DNA of 64,000 nt from Theocolax elegans (GCA_026168455.1 CM047431.1:52636029-52700028), one strand, 5' to 3'. Counted from the stretch's first letter, positions 11,429 to 23,847 are shown. Translations and numbers: made by a program. Notes: generated from the sequence alone by a model not told the origin.

Positions 11429-13572
11429 TTAATAATAATAATAATATATAATATATGTGCACTAAGATAAAAGTAGCGAATTCATTGAAGGGAATTTAAA
11501 TTTTCCAGTTTTTAATATAATTTTTTTTTTGACCACAGATCAACAAATTTCAATTCTTAATTGAAAGTATGTTGATTACTTTTCAGATATAATCGGGACT
11601 GAAACATGACTTGTCGGGAATAAAAAGTAATTTTACCCCCTCCCCCTTTTTTGAAGTTGATAAAATGGACTTTTTGGGTGATTTAAGCTTAACGTAATTT
11701 TATCGTTGATTGTTAAGTAATTTACGTTTTATTGGTTCACGTATACCTACTTATGTGCCTAGTATGTTTTTTTTTATTTAAAAACTCGTATACTAATAAA
11801 ATAAAACAATTTTGCTTGTACAATATTTGTGTTTTTAATCTGTATATTTACATTTGCACCAATTACTTTGATCACTTTTGAAATAATAAATTTATTATTT
11901 ATTTAACGACGAAATTGTATGTACTAATAATGTAAAATTTTATGTTAAGTAAAATTGAAGTAATGAAAAGTTGAAATTTCTAGTCGGTAATCGACAATAT
12001 CTACAAATGAAAATAATGTTCAGTTATATACGGATCAATGTATACCAGCGTGTGCTCATTTTTTGTTGTTGTTACATAAATATACGATACTAAAGGAAAT
12101 TGACCACGAAATGCATTGACACTAGATGTGTATATATATATTTAGAATAGATATACATTTTAATGCAGGTAAAAGGAAATTTTGTCGGTTATCATATAAT
12201 TGTTCCCATTGTTTCCACAAATTTTCTTTCTCATTTGAAACTAATATTTCGACACTCCGTGCGTGAGGCTCGATTCCGCGCACGCGAAACAAAAGACGCG
12301 TGCGTTAAATTGAGTCTCTTACACGTCGTATCGAAAAGTACTGTGTGATACTTGTGTGAGAAGTCGATTTCCTCCTCGTGCGACCTCTTCGTAAACCGTC
12401 ACACGAGAAGAAAATCAAATACTCGTACTAGTGTCGAAATGTACTATTTCACGACAGCAGTAGTAAATTAGCTAAACATGATTTGCACGTTTTCCGAGGG
12501 GCTATGCACTCCAAAATCTCAAAAAGATTTCCAAAGACTTCTTCAAGACTTTTAAAGATTTCTGTGAGTTCTATATTAACTTTTTTTTAGCTTTTTGGAG
12601 CGCTTTTCATTTCAAATTTGTAAAATCGTTGCGAACGTAAAGTTACGAAGATTAAATAAATAAACATTGAAAAAAGATACGTTGAGAAAAAGTAACTATA
12701 AAATTTAGTGTGTTATCGTTAACCCTCAAATGATATAGAGGGCGTATATGAAATACAAAATGAATATACGCTCGAGATGTGAAAATATATAATCAGGTTT
12801 TGACAAGAACGATATCGTCCTTTTTTTGTATCGATAAAGTTATGTCGAAAAAAAAGGTTAGAGAGACGCAAAGATGCAGTAAAGCTCACAATGTAGACAG
12901 TGCAGAGCGATGGATTAAAAATATATTGATATTCGTGGTAATGTGGAAAAAATCGATATACGGATCGAATGCCGCGTAACCTTAACCGAGTGATCCACTC
13001 GATAAGGAGACGAGAGAAAATCGTTAAGTGGATGAAAATGGGAAGAAGAAGAAGAAGAAAAAAAAAAATAAAGAAAGAAAATCCGAGCAATTGCCGAGAT
13101 ACGTATGGCTGGTTGTGCACGTGTACGCGGGAGCTCACCGAGATTCGTGAGTGCAAAATACAATTATAGTCACTACGTACCCTACCTCAATTTTCCTATC
13201 TTCCTAATTGCAAATTTAAAGAGTACATCGGTACATTCAAATGACAATTGCAAAACTGTCGAAATTGTAATTGTAACGACGTCTACGACCTGACCTGATC
13301 TGAATCTCTAATGCGACTAACCGAAAAGAGACCAAACACACATTTCTACGTTATTTCCTCCGAATTACTTTTCATCGCGTTGGGATTATAATATTTCCGT
13401 GACCTATATACACGTTTCGTAAATTTAATCGTCCTTTTCTATTTTATTACAAACAGCCATTATATGGAGTTTTTTAATCTCCATGTATATATGTATATCG
13501 GCGACGAATATTTTTTCCGATGTATTTCAATCTATATGTGTATCGTAATAATAATAATAATAATAATAATAA

Positions 13573-13605
<33 letters not shown>

Positions 13606-15326
13606 TATAATATCTGTGAACTAAGATAAAAGTTGCGTATTCATTGAAGGGAATTTAAATTTTCCAGTTTTTAATATAATTTTTTTTTGACCACAGATCA
13701 AAAAATTTCAATTCTTAACTGAAAGTATGTTGATTACTATTTAGATATAACCGGGACTGAAACATGACTTGTCGGGAATAAAAAGTAATTTTACCCCCTC
13801 CCCCTTTTTTGAAGTCGATAAAATGGACTTTTTGGGTGATTTAAGCTTAATGTAATTTTATCGTTGATTGTTAAGTAATTTACGTTTTATTGGTTCACGT
13901 ACCTACTTATGTGCCTAGTATGTTTTTTTTTTATTTAAAAATTCGTATACTAATAAAATAAAACAATTTTGCTTGTACAATATTTGTGTTTTTAATCTGT
14001 ATATTTACATTTGCACCAATTACTTTGATCACTTTGGAAATAATAAATTTATTATTTATTTAACGACGAAATTGTATGTACTAATAATGTAAAATTTTAT
14101 GTTAAGTAAAATTGAAGTAATGAAAAGTTGAAATTTCTAGTCGGTAATCGACAATATCTACAAATGAAAATAATGTTCAGTTATATACGGATCAATGTAT
14201 ACCAGCGTGTGCTCATTTTTTGTTGTTGTTACATAAATATACGATACTAAAGGAAATTGACCACGAAATGCATTGACACTAGATGTGTATATATATATTT
14301 GGAATAGATATACATTTTAATGCAGGTAAAAGGAAATTTTGTCGGTTATCATATAATTGTTCCCATTGTTTCCACAAATTTTCTTTCTCATTTGAAACTA
14401 ATATTTCGACACTCCGTGCGTGAGGCTCGATTCCGCGCACGCGAAACAAAAGACGCGTGCGTTAAATTGAGTCTCTTACACGTCGTATCGAAAAGTACTG
14501 TGTGATACTTGTGTGAGAAGTCGATTTCCTCCTCGTGCGACCTCTTCGCAAACCGTCACACGAGAAGAAAATCAAATACTCGCACTAGTGTCGAAATGTA
14601 CTATTTCACGACAGCAGTAGTAAATTAGCTAAACATGATTTGCACGTTTTCCGAGGGTCTACGCACTCCAAAATCTCAAAAAGATTTCCAAAGACTTCCC
14701 AAGACTTTTAAAGATTTCTGTGAGTTCTATATTAACTTTTTTTTAGCTTTTTGGAGCGCTTTTCATTTCAAATTTGTAAAATCGTTGCGAACGTAAAGTT
14801 ACGAAGATTAAATAAATAAACATTGAAAAAAGATACGTTGAGAAAAAGTAACTATAAAATTTAGTGTGTTATCGTTAACCCTCAAATGATATAGAGGGCG
14901 TATATGAAATACAAAATGAATATACGCTCGAGATGTGAAAATATATAATCAGGTTTTGACAAGAACGATATCGTCCTTTTTTTGTATCGATAAAGTTATG
15001 TCGAAAAAAAAAGGTTAGAGAGACGCAAAGATGCAGTAAAGCTCACAATGTAGACAGTGCAGAGCGATGGATTAAAAATATATTGATATTCGTGGTAATG
15101 TGGAAAAAATCGATATACGGATCGAATGCCGCGTAACCTTAACCGAGTGATCCACTCGATAAGGAGACGAGAGAAAATCGTTAAGTGGATGAAAATGGGA
15201 AGAAGAAGAAGAAGAAGAAAAAAGAAAAAGGATATAGTTAACGAGTGACTTACCGGTATCGTGAGGATGGGAAGCGATCGCGCTCGTAACGAGGATTGCT
15301 AAAAGGAGCGTAATTCTCGTCGGCAT
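7849..15326 (-). CDS. Secreted alpha-carbonic anhydrase
   Basis: Exons 15326-15254, 10393-10169, 8711-8567, 8479-8374, 8272-8045 and 7959-7849 encode 295 aa, with all phases consistent. The enzyme hydrates CO2 to bicarbonate. Residues 1 to about 19 are a signal peptide ([18 protein letters not shown]), followed by a short acidic stretch. The three zinc-binding His are in HVHFHW (H129, H131) and EMHMVH (H154). The proton-shuttle His is in NNGH (H98), and the substrate-pocket Thr is in SLTTPPC. QSPIN is present. C54 and C240 are placed to form the disulfide typical of extracellular alpha-CAs. No GPI signal or membrane anchor is visible at the C-terminus, so the protein should be secreted. Intron 1 (4.9 kb) carries a tandem duplication and intron 2 a MITE. 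Confidence 0.95.
9254..10101. mobile_element. MITE in carbonic anhydrase intron 2
   Basis: The inverted ends TACACCGAGAGAAAT (left) and ATTTTTCTCAGTGTA (right) continue imperfectly inward through TAGTAACTATTACC-like sequence. Elements at 16191-16441 and about 54645-55040 have similar CACGGAGAA-type ends. No coding sequence inside. Confidence 0.5.
10910..13062. repeat. Tandem duplication, unit 1
   Basis: First unit of a two-copy direct repeat of about 2.15 kb, wholly inside carbonic anhydrase intron 1. Matching landmarks are 2148-2158 bp apart (10933 and 13081; 13023 and 15181). The junctions lie in A-rich/GAA-rich tracts, which suggests unequal crossover or replication slippage there. It includes a (TAA)n microsatellite near 11390-11450. 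Confidence 0.9.
13063..15220. repeat. Tandem duplication, unit 2
   Basis: Second unit of the intronic repeat. It ends in a GAA-rich tract about 35 bp from carbonic anhydrase exon 1. It differs from unit 1 mainly by small indels in microsatellite tracts and scattered substitutions, so the duplication is young. Neither unit contains a recognised exon. Confidence 0.9.
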
Positions 15327-15409
15327 CTCGGGCGCATCGAAGAGCGCGCCTGTTTGAATCGTGGAGCATCGAGAGGTGCTCGATTCGCGTATCTCCCGCT
15401 GGTCTATAA

Positions 15410-15416
15410 CTATATA
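15410..15416 (-). promoter_or_regulatory. TATA box of the carbonic anhydrase gene
   Basis: TATATAG on the minus strand lies about 85 nt upstream of the ATG at 15326. This would place transcription start near 15383 with a 5' UTR of about 55-60 nt. A (CT)n run at about 15530-15553 lies further upstream. Confidence 0.4.
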
Positions 15417-15559
15417 CATCTCTCGTGCGCCTTGCGGGTGGGGGAGAAATACGAGCTACACGCGATTTGCGGCTATTCTATCTGCACCCAGGCAGGGATT
15501 CATAGCTCACTTCCGGTTCCTCAATATTCCCTCTCTCTCTCTCTCTCTCTCTCGGTCTG

Positions 15560-18041
15560 CGTATATGTGACGCCGCCGCGTCTTTCGAAGTACACCTATG
15601 TCTATATCTAGACGAAAGCCGGCTGTCAATCTCGATTTTCTTCCTTCTCAGCTTCTCGAATGATAATGGTTTTCTTTCTTCATTATTACGATGTTTTTCC
15701 CGATGTACCTATATATACCCACATTCACCAAAATATATATGGAACACAATTAACATTTAGTAGGGATTCAAACAATGATTAAATATATTACCTTGGTTAT
15801 TATATTGAAAATTGGTATAGAATTTTATTTTTTATTTATACAAGTATATTACAATTTTCAAACGATTGTTACTATGGCAAAATTTGATAATTTTTAAGGT
15901 ATAGAAGTTTCGGTTACAATTTACATATAATTGTATTTATATTCTTAGTATTTTTTTTTTAAGCATACATTAACAATCTTATAACTTTTAAGTAAAATCT
16001 TTAACTTTATTCATTAGTAACGTAACTGCAGTCTATCAATCAATTTATTATAGTAGTATATATAACAATTAACATTATTCTAATCTACTTTAAATCGAAC
16101 ATTATTTGATATTTTTGTTTTAAAAGTTATTTATTTACATAATTTCTTAACTTTTTCCAATCGAACTCATATTTCGTAACGATCTTCATCTACACGGAGA
16201 AAAAGGTGTTAAAAATATTACTAAAAATATATTATATATACTCAGTTGACATTAACTGTTAAAAAAAAAGACAATGTTGCTTAGTAACAATTTACTAAAG
16301 ATTTATTAATATAAGTTATATATACTGTATGTCAGGTATAAATTTTCCAAAAACTTGTAATACATTGTTACTATTATACTTATATATAACGCATTTATTA
16401 CATGATTCGACAACTGTTACTTCAAATATTTTCTCCGCGTATCACTCGAGAACATCCTCATTAGTTATTCCTATATATTAATAAAAAAAAAATGATCTCT
16501 AGATGCGTGCATACAACCTTCGTTAAATTTGATTTAAATTCAATTAACACGTATATATACATACAATAATTCACTTGCGAGTATGTATAATGAAAAGTTT
16601 ATAAATAGCGAACAACAGCTTAATTTTCCGCAATCAAGGAGCTTCCTTGACAGTAAATTATATATATACATATACTAGTTGTTATAAACAAAAGTAAAAT
16701 TTTGATTAAACGCGAGCGATATAGACATAAACGTATATAAGGTAACTCCTATTCCTTTATTTCTTTTTCATGGGCGACATTGCGCAATATCGGTTGATTA
16801 ACGTTACGCGCTCGCCGGGAATTGCACTCTCCGCGTTTGGACCAGGGGACATACACGATCAAAAGATGAGCTCGCTGACGTCATGATCGATACAACGAAT
16901 CTCGGAAATGTGACACACCTGTATATATGCGATTCGTCGTTATATACGATTCGTTCAAAAAGTTTACTATATATACATCGGGTATATCCAAATAAAATTG
17001 CCACCCGACGTGCAAAGCGTACGCGGAGTGATAAAACGTATACGCGTATATTAAAAGATATACTGAAATGAAGATGTATACGTTATTTATTTGATTAGCA
17101 AATAGAGAAAAAATTACAAAGAAAAGTATATGATTTTGCGGTACAAGGAAATCAAGAATTAATTTAAGAAACGTGTGTCTACACAAGGATTAATTTCTCC
17201 ACTATATATATATATATATATTTATACGCGTATATATACGTTCGTATATATAAATATTTACATTTTCAGATTAGAATTATTTTATTCTTTATTAATTTTT
17301 ATTTTATCTCTATTTTCATTCTCGTAAACGGTATATATAGGGTCACAGTCAATTAATTAAATTCGTCTTAACCCATTTACTTCTTTTCTTAAATTAGACG
17401 ATGGATATAACTATGATAACTTAAATTTCATCCGTTTCAATTTTCTCTGGCGTTTTATCGTTACATGAACAATTGGATCATAAAAACAAAAAGACATTAA
17501 CGTTGCGTGCTCATAGCGTTTTCGTCGCACGACGCTCTCTTTGCTTGTCTCTGTGTGTGTGTGTGTGTGTGTGCCTTTGTGCGTGTGTGCTTCTTTTTTC
17601 AATATTCGTCGTTGTCGCAAAAGTGAGGACACGAAAAGAAAAATCAGTGTACATCAGAAAAAAAAAGATTGTACCATACGTAATTATCGTTATCGCATAG
17701 TTTCACGTAACTATCTACGAGTTGTAACGATTTTTTTTTGTTCATTTGCCTCTATCGCAAATCGTTTTTTCCTTTATCTAATGTAATTAACGCGAGAAAA
17801 ATATTTTTTTAATTGAATGTCTTGTATTTTTTTATTATACCTCGATGTTGGTAATGAATGATCGAGGTATATAAATAAATTATTGATTATTTATCGTAAA
17901 AACGATTGGATCGATTATCGAAATAGTGATTATATTTGTAAAATTTGCATATTTTAGTAATAATACGGATATTTGTTGAACCGAAGAAATATAAAGTGAG
18001 CGGATGCTTGGATTCGACGTTTTCCTCCTCGAACATTACAT
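15560..18041. other. Intergenic DNA with microsatellites
   Basis: No gene recognised. The stretch holds a small MITE (16191-16441), a (TA)n run near 17202-17222 and a (GT)n run near 17547-17571. Confidence 0.5.
16191..16441. mobile_element. Small MITE with CACGGAGAA-type ends
   Basis: The left end TACACGGAGAAAAA and the right end TTTTCTCCGCGTA are inverted copies about 250 bp apart. The interior is AT-rich and non-coding. It appears related to the element in carbonic anhydrase intron 2. Confidence 0.45.
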
Positions 18042-18113
18042 GGCTCGTTGGTCTAGGGGTATGATTCTCGCTTCGGGTGCGAGAGGTCCCGGGTTCAAAT
18101 CCCGGACGAGCCC
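18042..18113 (+). tRNA. tRNA-Pro (anticodon CGG)
   Basis: 72 nt with a complete cloverleaf. The acceptor stem GGCTCGT pairs with ACGAGCC. The D-arm contains the A box (GGTCTAGGGGT). The anticodon loop TTCGGGT carries CGG. The T-arm is GGTTCAAATCC. A T-rich tract (about 18118-18130) follows as a pol III terminator. The sequence matches the highly conserved animal tRNA-Pro. Confidence 0.95.
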
Positions 18114-18684
18114 ACGTTTCTTTTTTTTTTTCATTCGCCGATTTAGTCTCTCACACGTTTTGGATAAATATCTTATTTGTTTAAACTAACACGTGAAAAT
18201 ATTATTATATCGATCGTTTTGTGTATGCCTTGGCATATTATTGTAATGAAATTGAAACGTAGATACAACGTGCCCGTCATTTTTATTTATTTTTTAAAAC
18301 TACTAAACAATCTTAAAACGGTGTAACGGAAATTATAATAATTATCTACATCTAATATATTAATGTAACGTACAATAGATTTAATTAATTAAGCTTTGTA
18401 TAATTACATCTGTTTTGTTGACCCCATTTATTCTAAACTTTATCGATCGAGGTTGTCTATAAGTAAATAAAAATACATTTTTTGCAGATGGTGAATTTTT
18501 TATTATTCGAATTACAACTATTGTCGAAATTTAGAAAAAATAGGCAATTTGTGACATATTTTGACACCTGCTACTTGCGAGGTGAAAGTCATTTGTAGAT
18601 TTCTACCTTGCCGACGCGCCACGTTCGTGAAAAAAATACATAAGGACACCGAGGTTTTGCGCACACGGAGACACGGAAGTAAAC

Positions 18685-19483
18685 ATGGCACACATCTGGG
18701 ATCCATCGAAAAAACATAGCGATCGCGAAAGGTTACATTTTTACATTGTACTTTTAAAGATAATTCATTTTTTCTTTTTTCTTACTTTTCCGGTGATTAT
18801 TGTACGATTGATCACTCGCTCATTGTTAGTAAAGAATTTGTTATTTTCGCCTTGTTTACTAATCTAACCTTAAACAAATTTTTTGTTTTCAATTGTTATT
18901 TTTTTAGTTACCGTTAGTTTTTCTGTTAATTAAATAAAGTTTTAAATAGCCTGTTGAATTTATTATTGGTTACTCTTATCATTATTATTATTGTTATTAT
19001 TATAATTCATTATAAGTGTACTATTATCACTAGTTTTATCATTCTGTGTTCATTGTATTAAAGTCATTGTGAATACATGCACTTAGGTGGGTTTCCATTT
19101 ATCCAGTCTACATCAACAGTAAAAGGTCTTTGGCGGAAGGTCGTAAACTCTCAAAAGAAAAGTGTGTAGAAAATCCAACTCATCAAGAGATTCGTGATGT
19201 CCTGCTTACAGCTGGTTTAAATGTTGGTGTTGAGAATAAACTTCATCCAAGAGAAAGGAGTAAAGAACTTTTATATCGGGGACGTATTCGTGTGCAATTG
19301 AAGAATGACGATGGTACACCTTTTAATCCAACCTTACCAACTAGGGATTCTTTGTTAGAGTTTGTAGGAACAAATATTCCAAAATTAAAGACCAGACAAG
19401 GAAAACAATCATCTGGTGAACAATCGGTGCAACAAGCATCAACCAATACATCTAAAAAAGGTAAAGGAAAAGGCAGGAGATGA
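18685..19483 (+). CDS. Srp19: Signal recognition particle 19 kDa protein (SRP19)
   Basis: Exons 18685-18731 and 19087-19483 (intron 355 nt) encode 147 aa; human SRP19 has 144. SRP19 binds SRP RNA helices 6 and 8 and allows SRP54 to assemble. Family signatures, in order: the N-terminal SIYPVYINSK strand, the LAEGRK loop, VENPTHQEI, LNVGVENKLHPRE, YRGRIRVQLKNDDG, IPKLKTRQG, and a basic SKKGKGKGRR tail that contacts RNA. The joined codon AG|G gives Arg, restoring the conserved RWVSIYP block. It is convergent with the gene at 19919-23763. Confidence 0.95.
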
Positions 19484-19760
19484 AGTTATTCACAGGATTT
19501 TCAAGAACTTTATTAAAGTTGTGGGATATACATTTTTATCTAAAACTACTGAATTCTTGTCTCAAAAGAAAACAGCTGTAGTTTCTTCATTATCACTATT
19601 TTTACAATTTAAGTTTAGTGTAAAAGTAAGTGTACAAAGATTTTTAAATATAATTGTCGTTTATTAATTAACAAAATTGTATTCATTTTTTTATACAAAT
19701 TTTAAATCTAAAAGAAATATCTAGGTAGGTTTAATTGGATATTCAAGTGTCTAAATAATG

Positions 19761-19766
19761 AATAAA
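19761..19766 (+). promoter_or_regulatory. Candidate SRP19 polyadenylation signal
   Basis: AATAAA lies about 280 nt past the SRP19 stop. A minus-strand AATAAA at 19803-19798 serves the opposing gene, so the two 3' UTRs probably abut or overlap slightly. Confidence 0.4.
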
Positions 19767-19797
19767 TAGTATAAATTAATTAATTTTATAAAACTTA

Positions 19798-19803
19798 TTT
19801 ATT
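19798..19803 (-). promoter_or_regulatory. Candidate poly(A) signal of the Pro/Cys-repeat gene
   Basis: Minus-strand AATAAA about 116 nt past the TAG at 19921-19919. Confidence 0.4.
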
Positions 19804-19918
19804 TCATAGTATTAAAAATTTGTTTACAAAAATTGTATCAAAATATAAAAAACCTATATTACAAATTATTTTATATAATACTTTTAACTATTTTCTAAAA
19901 ACAACTAATTTCTAATGC

Positions 19919-22900
19919 CTAACTTTTAATATCTGATTTTTGTTCGCTGTGTTTTCTTTCTGCTCTATGTTTCTTTGCAATTTCCTTTCCTGGTTTAATT
20001 TTACTTATAACATCCTTATCACGTTTATCTGCTTTTAGTTTTTGTCCCAAGGATTTTACCATTACAGGTTTTTGAGTGGTGATACTTTCAATTTTGGGTA
20101 CTTCAGTTGTAACTGTTTGAGTTTGTTTCTCACTCATTATTTTGAATTGTTGCTCTAACTCCTTATTTTGTGTCTCATCGTTAAGAGATTCTTCGACTGC
20201 TTTAGTGTCCCTAGTCACTTTCTTTGAAACTTCTTCTGTAGACTTTTTGCATTTTTTAGGTGGTTTTAAAACTGGTTCTTCAATTTTGTAATCCCTGTTT
20301 GGTTGACTTACTATATGTTCTTCAAAAGCACCGCTAGAAGGACCTGCTGGATTCGACACGACTGCAGGTGTTCCAAGATTTTGGAAATATGGTAAACCAA
20401 GAGGAGAACCTACAATGTAAGTAGCAGTTGTTGCTGGCACATGAGACACCAAGTTATTGTAAGAACCGATCCCACTGATCATTTGACTGGGAATCATCTG
20501 AATTGGATGGATATAAGAGATTTGAGCTGGAGCTGCAGTACCTACAGTTGGATTTGCAAAGGTTGATGGAGCAGGGGCACCAAGAATGGGATTAACATAA
20601 GATAAGTGAGATGGGCTGGGAGCAGCCATTGGATTTAACAAACTGATGATTGGTGTTCCAATGTAACCAATCGCTGGAATAGAGTCTGTTGGATTGGGTG
20701 CACTAACAGTTGAATCCGGTGCACAGTCTGGGTTTGGAGCACTGACAGTGTCATCATTGGGTGGATTTAACAGTTCCAGTTTGGGAAGACCACTTTCGGA
20801 TTTTGGTAAACTGTCAAGACCATTGTTCTGAAAATAAAAGAGTCAAATAATTAAAATTTAATAATAATGATTAAATATTCAGTTTCAAAAGAAAAAAATT
20901 AAAAAAGACATCTAATACTTACTGTTACTTCTTGAATATTGCCATTCAACCTCTGCATGAGACTATGTAACAAATGTCCAGGGGCACTAACCAAATCACT
21001 GATTCCTGGAGATTGAGATATCGTCTGAACAGCCTGAGGAATGCCCAGCAATGGTTGACTTAGATGCTGAGTCAAGATACGCAGAAGTGCAGGAGTAATA
21101 TTAGGTACTCCAAGAGTTTTCAATGGATTGAGAGCTCCGACCACTGGTGCAGCGGTATTAGGTTGTCCAAGAGTAGGAGCACAATCATCGACAGCTGGGC
21201 TGGAAATCACTGGAGCAGGTTCTTCGTACTCAATAGGTTGAGACATTGTTTCTGGAGGTTGCGTAATTATGCGAGACGAACCGACGCAGTCATTTTTTGG
21301 GCTGGATACCAGTTGTTTTGGTGCAGGTTTCGCCAATAATGGTTTAGATAGAGGTTTAGACACAAACTTTTTAGGTGTCGGACTGGAAAGAATTTGTTGA
21401 GGAGCACCTACGCAATCTGAGTTAGGACTGGAGATTGCTGGACTGGACACCATTTGTTGAGGTTGAGTAGCGTAATCCATATTGGGGTTGTAATAAGTCT
21501 GAGCAGGTTGAGTGATAATCTTTGATGATCCTATGCAGTCAGCACTTTTGGCTTGGGTGTAAGGTGGTGCTGTAAATATGCTACCGGTTAGGGGTCCATC
21601 TCTCATAAAATATTTAGCTATTTGTTCAATATCATCTGGAAATATAAATTTTCCAGTTATAAGAAGATTTGACAAATCAGAAAAGTTAAATTTCATAAAA
21701 GTATGAAAATAAATCAACAAATAATTAACAATATTTATCAGAATTTAAATTTCAAAAATTTTGCAAGTGAAATTGATAAATAATAAGTTAAATAAATATG
21801 ATAAAACAATGAAAATAAAAAATTTTGAATATAGATAGTTATATAAGAAAATTCTTTATCTTGCTTTTTTTATCTTCTTATTTTCTAAAGGATTAAAAAT
21901 TAATATTATTTTGTCTGTGAATAAATAACTAAATAAATAAATGAGAAAAGAAATTGATAATTAATCAACACAATAAAACAGAAATTAAATTTAATAAAGT
22001 ATTTTTCAAAGTATTTTAAACTAATAATATGTATGTACATACATAAAATATGTTTGCTTGCAACGTTTAAATTGATAATATTACAATCAGTAATACAAAT
22101 CGAGGATAATTAAAATTGTAACATAAAGCTACATATTGAGTAATCTTACTTTTGGTCAACAATCGTTTCGATCCCAATGTGCATCGAGTAGTTCTTTTAT
22201 CAGTGCTCAAATCGCAAGAGAGTAAATCCAATCCTCGATCCTCCGCTTCTCGTTTCATGCGCGCTAAGCATTCCGCTCCTGATTGCATGAAAAATAATTA
22301 ATTTCAACATATAGCCAATAATCGAAGACACTCATTCACTCGAGCATCAAAGTGACGTTTGAAATGATTTACCTTCGTTCGAATTTTCAGGAATGCTGCA
22401 CTCGCACTTGCCCTCGACGAAGGCTGCGACACCCTTGCAACTCGAGCACAAATCTATACACGTCTGTTCATCGGTTGCTTTTATCGGATCACCCCGAACT
22501 ATAATAATCACAACATTTTTTTTATTTATATTTCCAATACATCATTCGCATTCGATATTCCCAACACAGAAACTTCTCATTTAATACTATAGTAAATGAA
22601 ATTTTTTTTTATATTTAAGAAGATGTCAGATTTTTAAATCGCTAATTACCGTATAATGTTTGAGTTTAAAGTTTACACCTTTTTTACTCAAAATAACCGG
22701 CCAGAAATTTTTTATACAATTATTATTACAAAAACAATTTTTTTTTTTAATTCAAACATTACACCCTCCCTTATGATTTATAATTTAATATTTTATATAT
22801 AATTATTTGGTTATTGTAAGGTATACTTTTGGACAAACTTTTGTATATACTTTTCAAACTAAAATAATTTTACTCGTTTCATTAAATCTATATCTTATTG

Positions 22901-23763
22901 TTCATCGGTCGTTTTTATAGAACGATTCCGAATTATAACAATAAAAAAAAATTTTAATTTTAATTTTAATCGATTTTTCCGAAGCACACGCGTTTCTCTA
23001 GCATGTGTCATTAAGGGGATGTCCAATTCAGAAAATGGTCATTTTTAAAATATTTTTCTGCCCTCCGGCCGGAAAGCGGCAACTTTCCGGCCGCTGCGCG
23101 AATTGAAGTTGCCGTTTTCCGGCTACTTCGAGCAGAAAAATAGTATACACACCTTGGCCAGTAAAAAAGAAAGCCTCAGATCACATGATCGTCTACCTCG
23201 GCTTCGCCTCGGCCGACAATTACATGTGATCTGAGACATTTCTTATTTTACTGGCCATGGTATGTAATATACTAATTTTTATAAACAAAAGAATAAATTT
23301 TTGAAAATATTCTGAACGCCATGCCCTTAGACATGTTTTAAATAGTGTACGCGAATTTTTTCAGATTTTTAAATTTGTGATGTAATTCTGATTTTTGCGT
23401 TGAAAATTCATGCCTTTTTCGATCAATAATTACCGACTGAAAATTATTTATTCAATTATTATTAAAAAAATGATTTGTTCTCAAAAAATCAAAACGTCAT
23501 GACCTCGCTTTTGTTTTTAACTACCACTATGAATTTTTTCAGATCTTTAATTAATTATTTCTGTTGAAAGGTGTAGATCCCTGTAACTTGGGTCCGACAT
23601 ATCCCGTTAACAGAAAAATAAGGTATTTGATAGCCATTTAAAATAATTTTGAAAAATGAAGTAAAGATTCGCTATACGATGAGAACGAAAATAACATTAT
23701 TATTAACTCACCCGCTAATTGAAACGTCGCCAAAATGAGGAATACCAAAAATTTCAAATCCAT
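19919..23763 (-). CDS. Secreted Cys-rich/proline-rich repeat protein, unknown family
   Basis: Exons 23763-23712, 22498-22373, 22278-22150, 21635-20923 and 20827-19919 have consistent phases and encode about 642 aa. Residues 1-17 are a signal peptide (MDLKFLVFLILATFQLA). An N-terminal domain follows with eight Cys (about 31, 35, 38, 49, 51, 63, 81, 92), starting CIDLCSSC. A long Pro/Ser/Gln-rich region then carries five spaced single-Cys motifs of DCxG/DCAP type, three followed by QP-rich runs (SADCIGSSKIITQP, KNDCVGSSRIITQPP, VDDCAPTLGQP). An Ala/Pro/Gly-rich section comes next, and the last 120 or so residues are Lys/Glu-rich. It could be a structural, silk, glue or venom-gland protein, but the sequence alone does not decide. 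I do not recognise the family. Confidence 0.85.
22600..23010. other. Intron 1 segment with decayed repeat sequence
   Basis: About 22650-22780 resembles the interior of the TTAA MITEs (an ACCGRCCRRAAATT-like core followed by CAATTATTATTA), so it is probably an old fragment of that family. The rest of the segment is AT-rich intronic DNA with no coding exon. Confidence 0.35.
23011..23610. mobile_element. TTAA-type MITE, copy 2, with nested hairpin insertions
   Basis: Flanked by perfect TTAA on both sides (23011-23014 and 23607-23610), with ends GGGGATGTCC and GTCCGACATATCCCG. It aligns to copy 1 at 5879-6238 except for a GC-rich insertion of about 230 bp at 23057-23290, made of two hairpins. 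It lies in intron 1 of the Pro/Cys-repeat gene. Confidence 0.75.
23057..23290. repeat. Two adjacent GC-rich hairpins inserted in a MITE
   Basis: Hairpin 1 (about 23054-23142) has arms starting ATTTTTCTGC and containing CGGAAA-CGGCAACTT. Hairpin 2 (about 23151-23262) has arms starting CCTTGGCCAGTAAAA and containing CTCAGATCACATG, around a CGGCTTCGCCTCGG core. Both are far more GC-rich than the flanks and are missing from MITE copy 1. Confidence 0.65.
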
Positions 23764-23840
23764 AATGAATAATAATTAGTACGACGATTACCGAATCACT
23801 CGTTAATTTCGACTGTCGCATTCGCAGCAGCTCGTCCTGA

Positions 23841-23847
23841 TTTTATA
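23841..23847 (-). promoter_or_regulatory. TATA box of the Pro/Cys-repeat gene
   Basis: Minus-strand TATAAAA lies about 80 nt upstream of the ATG at 23763, implying a 5' UTR of about 50 nt. Confidence 0.5.
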
